Shown in pieces: positions 56,046 through 64,000 of a stretch of DNA of 64,000 bases (positions are counted from its first letter, which is position 1; the number at the start of each line of letters is the position of its first letter). The position numbers were made by a program, and so were the translations under genes. Origin of the DNA: Rhodothermaceae bacterium (GTDB lineage: Bacteria > Bacteroidota > Rhodothermia > Rhodothermales > Bin80); NCBI GenBank assembly GCA_009841335.1, contig VXLY01000079.1, positions 1 through 64,000 on the forward strand, given 5' to 3'. The notes under the pieces are model-generated. The model searched no databases, was not told where the DNA came from, and saw nothing but the letters and a program-made list of their open reading frames with translations.

Positions 56046-56527
56046 TCGATACTATCGTGTACATCATCAGGGATCTGGTCCGCAGAAGTATGGTCATGAA
56101 CGATACGCCAACCTCCTTCGGTATAATCAAGAATCAGTGTGAAGAGCCCGGTAGGTTGATCATTTTCCCGCTCCAAAGCATAAGCACCAAAGACCATGGC
56201 ATGTTTGTCGCTAAGCATACGAATTTCTCGAAGATCAAACGTTAACGTACCCATCGCTGCACGATCGGGATATACGCGGTGGTACCTCTCCAGCGTTGAC
56301 TGCCAGCCCCGAATCTCCCCACTTGATCCTGCAAAGCGTAAACTGTCGCTATTCAGATAGCCCTGCATAAAAGTCTCAATATCTCCCGCATTCCATGCGT
56401 CCTGCTGCATCAGAAGTACTTCGCGAATTGCGTCCTCCTGCGGAGGTGCACAACCCATAAGTAAGCCCGTAAGAAGGATCGAGCTACAAGAAAACACTTT
56501 CAATGGTCTGAACATGGTTTTCAACAT
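56042..56527 (-). CDS. DUF4440/SnoaL-like lipoprotein
   Basis: 161 aa from ATG 56527; the ORF-track start adds 22 residues before the signal. The lipobox is in SSILLTGLLMGC. The mature region has the NTF2-like pattern VLLMQQDAWNAGDIETFMQGYLNSDSLRFAGSSG and ends WRIVHDHTSA, typical of DUF4440. Members are ligand-binding or isomerase-like folds; no function can be assigned. First gene of the SDR-symporter operon; divergent from sprA across about 134 bp. Confidence 0.85.
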   Translation of the reverse strand: MLKTMFRPLKVFSCSSILLTGLLMGCAPPQEDAIREVLLMQQDAWNAGDIETFMQGYLNSDSLRFAGSSGEIRGWQSTLERYHRVYPDRAAMGTLTFDLREIRMLSDKHAMVFGAYALERENDQPTGLFTLILDYTEGGWRIVHDHTSADQIPDDVHDSIE

Positions 56528-56661
56528 TGCGTTGCACGTGTTTAATTCGTCATCCGCCTTTAACGTACAAAAAAAGGACCTGCATATCAGCAACTACCGA
56601 TACGAGCACTGAGGATTTAAGGTCGAGTAAACAGTAAATAGACGCTCGTCAGCAGGACCGA

Positions 56662-59600
56662 ATGCAAACGAACGGACGCAGATTCTTCGCCGCGCGCCAA
56701 CTCGTGGTATACACTGGGGGGGCTGTGCTGATCTGGATGCTACTGGCGCATGCAGTCGCGCAAGAAGATTGGCGAAAAGATACGTTCTCGGATTTCGCCG
56801 TCGCAGATACGGACAGTGTAACGCTGTATCAGATTGATTCGCTGCGCTCAATGCTCTTCCGTATGGGCCGGGATTCCGTCCGGACTATGGCACTGAACCT
56901 GGGCCTGGACAGCCTCTTTCTGGCCCGCATCGACTCGCTTGCGCCACCTGACACCAACGAACGTGCTAAGCGGTATCTGTCAAGCTTGAGACCGTCCGGG
57001 CGATCAGCCACAACATTCCGGTGGGTGCAGCGATCGCTCGGACCCGGGCTGTTTCCCGGCTGGCGACATGAGGTTGAACTGGATTCTGTCACTGGTTCAT
57101 TCTACAGGATCACAGAACAGGTGGCCGGAAAAGATGTCAGGTATGCCATACACGTTACCCGGGAACAGTACCGGGATGAAAAGCTGTCCGCAGCCCTTAA
57201 CCGAAACTGGCGCAGCCTAGTTGAGCGTCAACTATCTCTCGAGCAAAGACAGCGTCGTGGCCTGGGGCTATCCATCTCTGTACCCGGCGGACGCCAAAGT
57301 GGATTCACGACCATCTTTGGAAAAAATGAAGTAGATCTGCGCGTCAATGGCAGCGCAGATATCCGACCAGCATTTGTTTACGAAAAGAATGCGCAACAAG
57401 TCCTTGTAGGACGGGGATCACAGCTGTCCCCAGAGTTCAAAATGGATTTGCGCCTCGGGGTTACCGGAACAATCGGGGACAAGATGCAGGTGAATGTCGA
57501 CTGGGATACGAACCGTGACTTTGACTATCAAAACCAACTGAAGCTTGTCTATACCGGCTATGAGGACGAAATTATCCAGAGCATTGAAGCCGGTAACGTT
57601 TTCCTGCAGACACCATCTACGTTGATCCGGGGTGGACAAAGCCTGTTTGGTATAAAATCTGAATTTCAGATGGGAGCCTTTCGGCTAACAACAGTAGCTA
57701 GCCAGGAAAAGGGACAATCAAATAGTCTCTCTCTGGATGGTGGGGCCGAAACTTCGGAATTCAGCCGCAAGCCAACTGACTATAATCAACGTAAGCACTA
57801 TTTCCTCAGTTACTACTTCCGCAATCGCTGGAATGATGCACTCAGCGATCCCCCCAACATCATCCTGGACGCGGTCTTTTCACACATCACGGATCTTGAA
57901 GTCTGGAAACTAACGCCGGTCTCCCCGGAAGAGCAAAATGTCCGGCAGGTTATTGCAGTCGTAGACCTGGGTGAACCTGCACGAATCGTAACAGAGGCAA
58001 ACAGTTATACGGACGAGCTTCACCCAAACAGCAATCTGGATCAGTACGATGCTATGGAGCTGCAGAATGAACTGCGCTTGGGATCTGCCGTGCCTCAGGA
58101 CTATCTTGAGAGTTTTGCTATGGAGCAGCCCCTGACTACCGTGGATTACCAGGTGGGACAGTTCAAAAAACTTGAGATAGGGCGCGACTATGATCTGGAT
58201 GAGGGCCTGGGCTTCATTACCCTCAGACAGACTATCCAAGAAAGCGAGGCCCTTGCAGTGTCCTTTCGCTACCTCGCGGGAGGAACAGAGATTCAGGTAG
58301 GTGATTTTTCCAGTCAAACCGGCGGTGGAGATAATAGCCAAGTTGGTGAACGTCTTGTATTGAAGCTGCTCAAACCGGTTAACCTCCAGCAGCCTGCGAA
58401 CCTGGGGGAAGTAGATGAGCTGAACCCCGCGGCCTGGTACCTGGAAATGCGTAACATCTATGAACTTGAGCGTGGGCTCTTACCGACCGAGTTTCTTTTG
58501 GATATCAGCTTTGAGCCGCCCGGCCAAGCCGCTACACAGACTATTCAGGGCGTCACAGGACAGCAAACGCTGATCCAGGTACTAGGACTTGACCGCCTCA
58601 ACGAAGATGGTGCCCAGAAACCGGATAATCTGTTCGATTTCCTGCCCAACTATTCGGTTATCCCCGGCGATGGATTTTTGATTTTCCCATACCTCGAGCC
58701 CTTCGGAGCGCGTATGGAAGCATTGATTGATGCCAGTGGACTCAATGACGAAGATAACGCACAAGCAAAGGAATTGTACGTGTTCAAGGAGCTCTATACC
58801 CAAAAGCAACTGAATGCTATACGCAACACCGGCAAGAATATTTACACTATTGAAGGTTCCTACAAGGGCGGTATCCCTTCCTTCTACGACCTGAGAGCTT
58901 ATTCCGGCCTTGTTGAAGGATCCGTGCGCGTTTCTTCGGGAGGCAACACACTCGTAGAGGGGGCAGACTACATCGTAGATTATCTGGGGGGCACGGTTAC
59001 AATTATTAATCCTGTACACCAGACTGCCGGCCGCGACATAGAAATTGATTACGAGGAAAACTCATTCTTCAATCTGCAGCAGAAAACTCTTCTCGGTGCC
59101 AGGCTGGAGTACACTCCGCGCGAAGAATTCACTGCCGGCGGAACCCTAATGCGGCTGAGCCAGAAATCCATCACAGATAAATTCCGCGTCGGAGAGGAGC
59201 CCGTCTCTAATGTGATTTGGGGCACAGATACAAGACTGCAACTCGAACCTCGATGGCTTACTAGGGCAGTGGACTGGTTACCCCTGATCCAAACCAAAGA
59301 GGAGAGTTCAATCACAGTGGTCGGCGAATTTGCCCAACTGCGTCCGGGACACGTATTGACCAATGCCTTTAAAGACCAACGGCGTGAGCTTCGTAAGAAT
59401 GGCCTCGATTTCTTCCCAGATGAGACACAAGGGGTCTCCTATGTAGACGACTTTGAAGGGTTTGAGAATTTGATTTCACTGACGCGCCAAGGCGCATGGC
59501 TGCTTAGTAGTGCTCCTATTATTGGTATGCACAGTGATCTGGGAGGTGTAGATATCCCCCTGCATAATGAAGGACGATCAATCATGGGTTGGTATACCCT

Positions 59601-62600
59601 TAATGCGTCATCCCTGAACCAATTCGAAGGAGACCTCGAGGATGCAGTGCGGCTTGTCACACCTCAACAGGTGTTCCCTAACCGAGAAACCCTGCAGAGT
59701 GACCGCTTCCTTACAACATTTGACGTCTATTTTACGCCGCATGGACGGGGCCCCTACAATTATAATCGTGACTTAGGACGCTTCCTGGATAATCCTCGCG
59801 AGGCTTGGGGGGGCATTACGCAAAGATTAACAGAAGGGAATACGGACTTCACTTCAAAGAATATTGAGTTCGTCGAATTTGTGATGCGACCGTTTCCCGA
59901 GAAGGGAGAAACAGACCCAAACGCAAAGCTGATCATTGATATTGGCCGCATTAGCGAAGATGTGATCCCCGACAACAAGCTCAACACCGAGGATGGCCTA
60001 TCGCTGTCCGAGGTCGGATCGGTAGGTAGTCTGGCCAGATTGTCTACTGGTCAACAGAATCAAAAAATTAACCCCATTGAAGAAGGCGAACGCATTACCG
60101 AGGATGTTGGACTGGACGGCCTACCCTCATTTCCCAATAACAAATTTGAACAGGAGGGCGGTGCAGGCACCGAACAATTTGTTTTTGCCGACTTTCTTGC
60201 GTCCCTGGATAATACCGTCAGTGTTAGATATCCCGAGGTACTAGCTCGGGAAAAGGCAAAAGCCCTACTGGATCCGTCTGCCGACGACTACTATTACTTC
60301 CTAAACGAAAGTTTTTTCAACAATAATCAATTTTATCCCGGTGGGGCCACTATACAGGAAAGATTTTCCCGATTCTTCGCAGGACATGAACTGAATACCT
60401 TTGATGCTCAGAACAAACTGGGCGGCGGCGGAGATAACAGCGGAAACTCTCGAATACCCGATACCGAGGACATCAACCTGAACTCTGCCATTGACACCGA
60501 TAACAGCTACTTTCAATATGAAGTACCGCTGAATCTCGCAACCCTGGATGAACTTGCTCGGCCCGAGAACACTAACGATTACGTTATCAATGAAATCGAA
60601 TCGCCGGGAGGCGGGGGGACCGGATGGTATCTGGTACGCATTCCAGTGAAGAATTTCACCAGACGTGTGGGAAGTATTCAGGACTTCACACTCATGGAGT
60701 CTATCCGCATTTGGACTACTGGACATACCGCCCCGATAACCTTACGATTTGCGACACTCGAGCTCGTTGGAAGTCAATGGCGAGCGAATGATTTGGTCAA
60801 CGCAACTGATGTTGACGGTGAACCTGTTCCACCTGAGGATCCGCTTACGGGAGCGCGAATCAGTATTGAGAGCATCAACAACGAGGAGAATCCCAACTAT
60901 GAGATCCCAAAAGGTGCGGTCCGGAACCGCATCCGTGATCAACAATCGGGCAGCATTGTAGATGCTAGAGAACAAGCCATGATTATTCGTGCGAGTAATC
61001 TTCGTGCTAACCGGCATCTTGCAGTCTACCGCACTTACACCTCTCCTCAGAATTTTCTCAAATACAGAAATCTGCGCATGTTTCTACACCTTGACGGGAC
61101 CATTGACGGCAGACCCCTCGAGGCTGAAGACCGGGAAGCAGTGAGGTTTTTTATGCGACTAGGCGCAAACGAAGGCTCGGACTATTACGAGTATGAACAA
61201 CCACTTACTCCCAGCCCACTGTACAAATTGCCCGATGGGACAAGCGAACGCGCCGATTACCTGTGGCGCACCAATCAACCCAACCCTGATCCAGATGGTC
61301 AGGCCATGATTGACCTCAACTCCGTCAATATCGTTCTGAGTTCACTGAACCAAATGAAATTCCTGCGTGACACTTACGAGGACGAGTCTGGTGCCGGATT
61401 TAATCCCACAGAGGTGTTTTGGAGCGATGAGCACGGAAACTTTCAGTCTGTCATAGCAGAGTTTGCCCCACCGGGCACACGAATTGGAATTCGCGGAACA
61501 CCCAACCTTAACCGGATAAATACCATCGTGATCGGAATCCGTAACGCCTCCGGGGAAGAACAGGCGGTGATTGATGCAAATATGTGGGTAAATGAACTCC
61601 GGGTTTCCGGGTATGACCAGGAAGTGGGCTATGCAACTTATGGAACTGCGGACGTCAAGTTAGCTGATCTTGCACGTGTGAAGCTGTCAATGCGTATTCA
61701 ATCGGATGGTTTTGGTGGACTTTCGAGTACACTGGCAGACAGAGAACAACTTAACATCCAAAACTGGACCGTAAACTCCCAATTGAATGTGGACAAATTC
61801 ATTCCCGAACAGTTTGGATGGACCTTGCCTGTCAGCGTAGAGGTGAAGGAAAATTCCAGTGTTCCACGATTTGATCCAAACCGTGGAGATATACGCGTGA
61901 GCAGCCTCCAAGCCGCAGTCGCCGCGGATTCAACGTTATCCAGTGAGGAAATTTCTGCTCGTCAGGATCAGATTCGCGTAGAGGCCCAGACGTTCTCCAG
62001 GGCGTCCTCATACACCGCACGAATAAACAAGAACGGATCACGTTCGCGATTGCTGCGCAATACAGTTGATGGACTCGCTTTCAGTTATTCACACGCAGAT
62101 ACCGAAGGACGCACACCCACGCAGTCCTTTCGAAACTCCTGGCGGTGGAATTCTTCACTGAGTTATCGTCTACAAGTACGCAACCCACGCGTGTTGCGAC
62201 TGTTTTCGTGGCTGGAGGAGGTACCTGTGCTGAAGCTGTTAAGCAGTATTGGTCTCAACTACCTGCCCACTTCATTGGATTACAGCTTGACTGCGAATCG
62301 TGCATTCAGCTCTTCAAAGCAACGCCCCGATCCGGTTCGTCGACGAGGCTCTGAGTTGCCTCTGGATGTACAATTCCCCGTTCGCCCACAGCACCAGTTC
62401 ACTCATTCCCGAACCTTCGGATTCCAGTACAACCCGTTCGGGTTTCTGAATCTGACTATTAATTCAAGCACGAACCAGAGCCTGAATGCAATTGGGGTAG
62501 ACACACTTTACTCCGTCATTCTTGTCGATTCCACTGGAGCAGAGTCCCGACTTGATGATACATCTCTGGCCTCGCTGATCGAAGAAGGAATAATTGATAA

Positions 62601-64000
62601 ATCACAGATCGGGTCGAGCGCATTTGAACTCACCGGTCTGCGGCATCGCAAATTTGGACCGGTGTTCAGACAGGCACTCGGGGGCGGCGTACCAGGTGGG
62701 CCCTCTGTCCGCCCGGAATCTTATAGCTCCCAACTAAACGCAACCTTTCGCCCACGCCTTCAGCGTTATAGGGCCCTGTCCTGGGTGCAGGTGCAGGATA
62801 TGACCTACGCAGCAAACTTTAGCTGGTCAAACGGATCAGTAGGCAACAACACCGGGGCTCGGATCAGCACGAACATTTCTCTCCGAGCAGGTCTTAGCCT
62901 GCGCCCACAGGATTTGTTTGAAAAGTTTGGCTTCTATCAGCGACTCCAGAATTCGCAGCGCGCTGCCGAGGCTGCTGCGCAGTCTCGCCGCCAACAAAAA
63001 GAGACTGAACGAAGGGAGCGTCGTGAGCAGAGACGCAGAGAAAGAGAATTAGAACGTCAAAGAGCCGAGATAGCCGACACCACTACCACACAAGAGGTAC
63101 CTGACGTCGAATTAGACGATCCCGACGACACGCCGTCCATTGATATACCGGCATTTGATGAGCCCCAAACCCTGACAGAAGACACCACACGCGGACGAAG
63201 ATTCCAGTTTCCCCCAGGCCTGACCCCCAAAGCACTCACACGTCGATTGCTACTCGCCATCACAGGCGTCCGGGATTTATCAGTGAGCTATACTGGAGCA
63301 CGCCAGACTTCGGCCAATAACATCGGCCGCCTGGACGAAAACGGAACCGTACAGGTCAACTACAGACTGCGTGATGCGGTGCTCGACGGTGAGGGGCCCT
63401 CACTTAGATACAGGCTGGGACTTGATCGTACTATCTCACCCGAACAAGGCCGTATCCTCAACGAACGTCTACAGGTTACCGATGCACTCAACGATGTGAA
63501 TCGGTGGTCTGCCCAGACCTCACTCAACCTGTCATCCAGCCTACGGATCTCACTCAACTGGAGAATGGAAAACGGCGACCGAGAGAATCTCACCTACCGA
63601 ATCCTAGACGACGGGCAACCCGGGGCAGATACAACCCGCAGCGGTAACATTTCCATATCCGCCTGGGCGCTTGGCGCCTCCTACAGAGATCTATTTGTGG
63701 CACAACTGGAGCAGTTCCGCGCAGACTGTGGAGAAGCCTGTGTATCAGACGGCATATTGCCCGACACACTTTTCTCATCTGCCCTGACAAATCGACTCGT
63801 GTACGAAGATTTTCGGTCAAGTTATCTTACGCTTGGAGCTGGGGGCACCATGCCCTTCCCACTGCCGAGTTGGAACGTCACATACTCAGGAATTTCCAAG
63901 TGGCCAATCATTCGAAGAATCGCGCAATCGGCTACGTTACGTCATAGCTATACCGCCGATTTCTCGTCAGACTTCAGATCTAATCTCCGTGGCGGCCAAC
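56662..64000 (+). CDS. sprA: SprA, type IX secretion outer-membrane translocon (3' partial)
   Basis: Not in the ORF track because the frame runs off the window; only antisense shadows were listed. From ATG 56662 the frame appears open to the end, at least 2446 codons. A signal peptide (VYTGGAVLIWMLLAHAVAQ) is followed by the SprA N-terminal pattern KMQVNVDWDTNRDFDYQNQLKLVYTGYEDEIIQSIEAGN and GGQSLFGIKSEFQMG. Further SprA traits include NGLDFFPDETQGVSYVDDFEG and a long series of amphipathic beta strands in the C-terminal half. SprA forms a 36-stranded barrel that exports T9SS cargo and gliding adhesins. A highly charged Arg/Glu segment (about 62980-63075) is an unusual insertion. No cargo gene with a C-terminal sorting domain was seen in the window. 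Confidence 0.95.
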   Translation, partial: MQTNGRRFFAARQLVVYTGGAVLIWMLLAHAVAQEDWRKDTFSDFAVADTDSVTLYQIDSLRSMLFRMGRDSVRTMALNLGLDSLFLARIDSLAPPDTNERAKRYLSSLRPSGRSATTFRWVQRSLGPGLFPGWRHEVELDSVTGSFYRITEQVAGKDVRYAIHVTREQYRDEKLSAALNRNWRSLVERQLSLEQRQRRGLGLSISVPGGRQSGFTTIFGKNEVDLRVNGSADIRPAFVYEKNAQQVLVGRGSQLSPEFKMDLRLGVTGTIGDKMQVNVDWDTNRDFDYQNQLKLVYTGYEDEIIQSIEAGNVFLQTPSTLIRGGQSLFGIKSEFQMGAFRLTTVASQEKGQSNSLSLDGGAETSEFSRKPTDYNQRKHYFLSYYFRNRWNDALSDPPNIILDAVFSHITDLEVWKLTPVSPEEQNVRQVIAVVDLGEPARIVTEANSYTDELHPNSNLDQYDAMELQNELRLGSAVPQDYLESFAMEQPLTTVDYQVGQFKKLEIGRDYDLDEGLGFITLRQTIQESEALAVSFRYLAGGTEIQVGDFSSQTGGGDNSQVGERLVLKLLKPVNLQQPANLGEVDELNPAAWYLEMRNIYELERGLLPTEFLLDISFEPPGQAATQTIQGVTGQQTLIQVLGLDRLNEDGAQKPDNLFDFLPNYSVIPGDGFLIFPYLEPFGARMEALIDASGLNDEDNAQAKELYVFKELYTQKQLNAIRNTGKNIYTIEGSYKGGIPSFYDLRAYSGLVEGSVRVSSGGNTLVEGADYIVDYLGGTVTIINPVHQTAGRDIEIDYEENSFFNLQQKTLLGARLEYTPREEFTAGGTLMRLSQKSITDKFRVGEEPVSNVIWGTDTRLQLEPRWLTRAVDWLPLIQTKEESSITVVGEFAQLRPGHVLTNAFKDQRRELRKNGLDFFPDETQGVSYVDDFEGFENLISLTRQGAWLLSSAPIIGMHSDLGGVDIPLHNEGRSIMGWYTLNASSLNQFEGDLEDAVRLVTPQQVFPNRETLQSDRFLTTFDVYFTPHGRGPYNYNRDLGRFLDNPREAWGGITQRLTEGNTDFTSKNIEFVEFVMRPFPEKGETDPNAKLIIDIGRISEDVIPDNKLNTEDGLSLSEVGSVGSLARLSTGQQNQKINPIEEGERITEDVGLDGLPSFPNNKFEQEGGAGTEQFVFADFLASLDNTVSVRYPEVLAREKAKALLDPSADDYYYFLNESFFNNNQFYPGGATIQERFSRFFAGHELNTFDAQNKLGGGGDNSGNSRIPDTEDINLNSAIDTDNSYFQYEVPLNLATLDELARPENTNDYVINEIESPGGGGTGWYLVRIPVKNFTRRVGSIQDFTLMESIRIWTTGHTAPITLRFATLELVGSQWRANDLVNATDVDGEPVPPEDPLTGARISIESINNEENPNYEIPKGAVRNRIRDQQSGSIVDAREQAMIIRASNLRANRHLAVYRTYTSPQNFLKYRNLRMFLHLDGTIDGRPLEAEDREAVRFFMRLGANEGSDYYEYEQPLTPSPLYKLPDGTSERADYLWRTNQPNPDPDGQAMIDLNSVNIVLSSLNQMKFLRDTYEDESGAGFNPTEVFWSDEHGNFQSVIAEFAPPGTRIGIRGTPNLNRINTIVIGIRNASGEEQAVIDANMWVNELRVSGYDQEVGYATYGTADVKLADLARVKLSMRIQSDGFGGLSSTLADREQLNIQNWTVNSQLNVDKFIPEQFGWTLPVSVEVKENSSVPRFDPNRGDIRVSSLQAAVAADSTLSSEEISARQDQIRVEAQTFSRASSYTARINKNGSRSRLLRNTVDGLAFSYSHADTEGRTPTQSFRNSWRWNSSLSYRLQVRNPRVLRLFSWLEEVPVLKLLSSIGLNYLPTSLDYSLTANRAFSSSKQRPDPVRRRGSELPLDVQFPVRPQHQFTHSRTFGFQYNPFGFLNLTINSSTNQSLNAIGVDTLYSVILVDSTGAESRLDDTSLASLIEEGIIDKSQIGSSAFELTGLRHRKFGPVFRQALGGGVPGGPSVRPESYSSQLNATFRPRLQRYRALSWVQVQDMTYAANFSWSNGSVGNNTGARISTNISLRAGLSLRPQDLFEKFGFYQRLQNSQRAAEAAAQSRRQQKETERRERREQRRRERELERQRAEIADTTTTQEVPDVELDDPDDTPSIDIPAFDEPQTLTEDTTRGRRFQFPPGLTPKALTRRLLLAITGVRDLSVSYTGARQTSANNIGRLDENGTVQVNYRLRDAVLDGEGPSLRYRLGLDRTISPEQGRILNERLQVTDALNDVNRWSAQTSLNLSSSLRISLNWRMENGDRENLTYRILDDGQPGADTTRSGNISISAWALGASYRDLFVAQLEQFRADCGEACVSDGILPDTLFSSALTNRLVYEDFRSSYLTLGAGGTMPFPLPSWNVTYSGISKWPIIRRIAQSATLRHSYTADFSSDFRSNLRGGQ

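Noticed and set aside
56594-63820. Many minus-strand ORFs listed from 56594 to 63820
   Set aside because: They are antisense shadows of sprA, which is continuous on the plus strand but lacks a stop within the window.
1-64000. tRNA, rRNA, CRISPR and intact IS elements
   Set aside because: Reading of the intergenic regions gave no T-loop/anticodon pattern, no regularly spaced direct repeats of CRISPR size and no transposase gene.

Overview
The window looks like chromosome from a free-living or host-associated marine member of the Bacteroidota/Rhodothermota (Rhodothermia- or Balneolia-like). The taxonomic markers are a giant SprA translocon gene of the type IX secretion system (running off the right edge and absent from the ORF track), a complete BatA-BatE aerotolerance-type operon, parA-parB followed by a DUF5683 gene, dnaX-ybaB-recR, serine palmitoyltransferase, TonB-type genes and many lipoproteins. 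Base composition looks moderate and start sites generally lack strong Shine-Dalgarno sequences. No rRNA, tRNA, CRISPR array or intact insertion sequence was found.

Layout. 1-2.5 kb: 3' part of a beta-lactamase-family serine hydrolase, convergent with a Tat-exported NHL beta-propeller protein. 3-15.3 kb (minus strand): a compact polyketide/fatty-acid locus made of a 75-aa discrete ACP, an alpha/beta hydrolase and a 3416-aa PKS with order KS-AT-DH-cMT-ER-KR-ACP-KS-AT(degenerate). 15.5-21.5 kb: housekeeping genes (TPM lipoprotein, hisI, yidD, moaB, an unknown membrane-anchored protein, an Ig-like lipoprotein, nnr). 21.5-27.9 kb: an unusual TonB-domain cluster with one, three and two TonB C-terminal domains in three genes, interrupted by a FAD amine-oxidase-like gene and by long non-coding stretches with gene debris. 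27.9-31.1 kb: rpiA and two MacB-type permeases. 31.2-37.6 kb: DUF5989, parAB-DUF5683, a glycosyltransferase, and serine palmitoyltransferase with a GNAT-type acyltransferase (probable sphingolipid pathway). 37.6-41.3 kb: VanZ-like, GH18, rhomboid, purQ, YceI. 41.5-48.7 kb: DUF58-DUF4381-like-batABCDE. 48.9-53.6 kb: class III aminotransferase, STAS protein, dnaX-ybaB-recR. 53.6-56.5 kb: symporter with a tiny companion protein, SDR and DUF4440 genes. 56.7 kb to the end: sprA.

The most distinctive system is the PKS locus. One module carries a malonyl-type AT, a C-methyltransferase and a full reductive set, so the expected product is an alpha-methyl-branched, largely saturated fatty-acyl chain built iteratively. 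The protein ends in a second KS followed by an AT that kept its reading frame but lost its catalytic histidine, its GHSxG histidine and about 95 residues. There is no second ACP and no thioesterase domain, and the discrete ACP and the hydrolase next door are natural candidates to supply those functions in trans. The second notable locus is the TonB-domain cluster: the middle gene holds three C-terminal domains with an exact 116-residue (348-bp) period, and the third gene is preceded by four 11-bp-spaced repeats resembling a helically phased operator.
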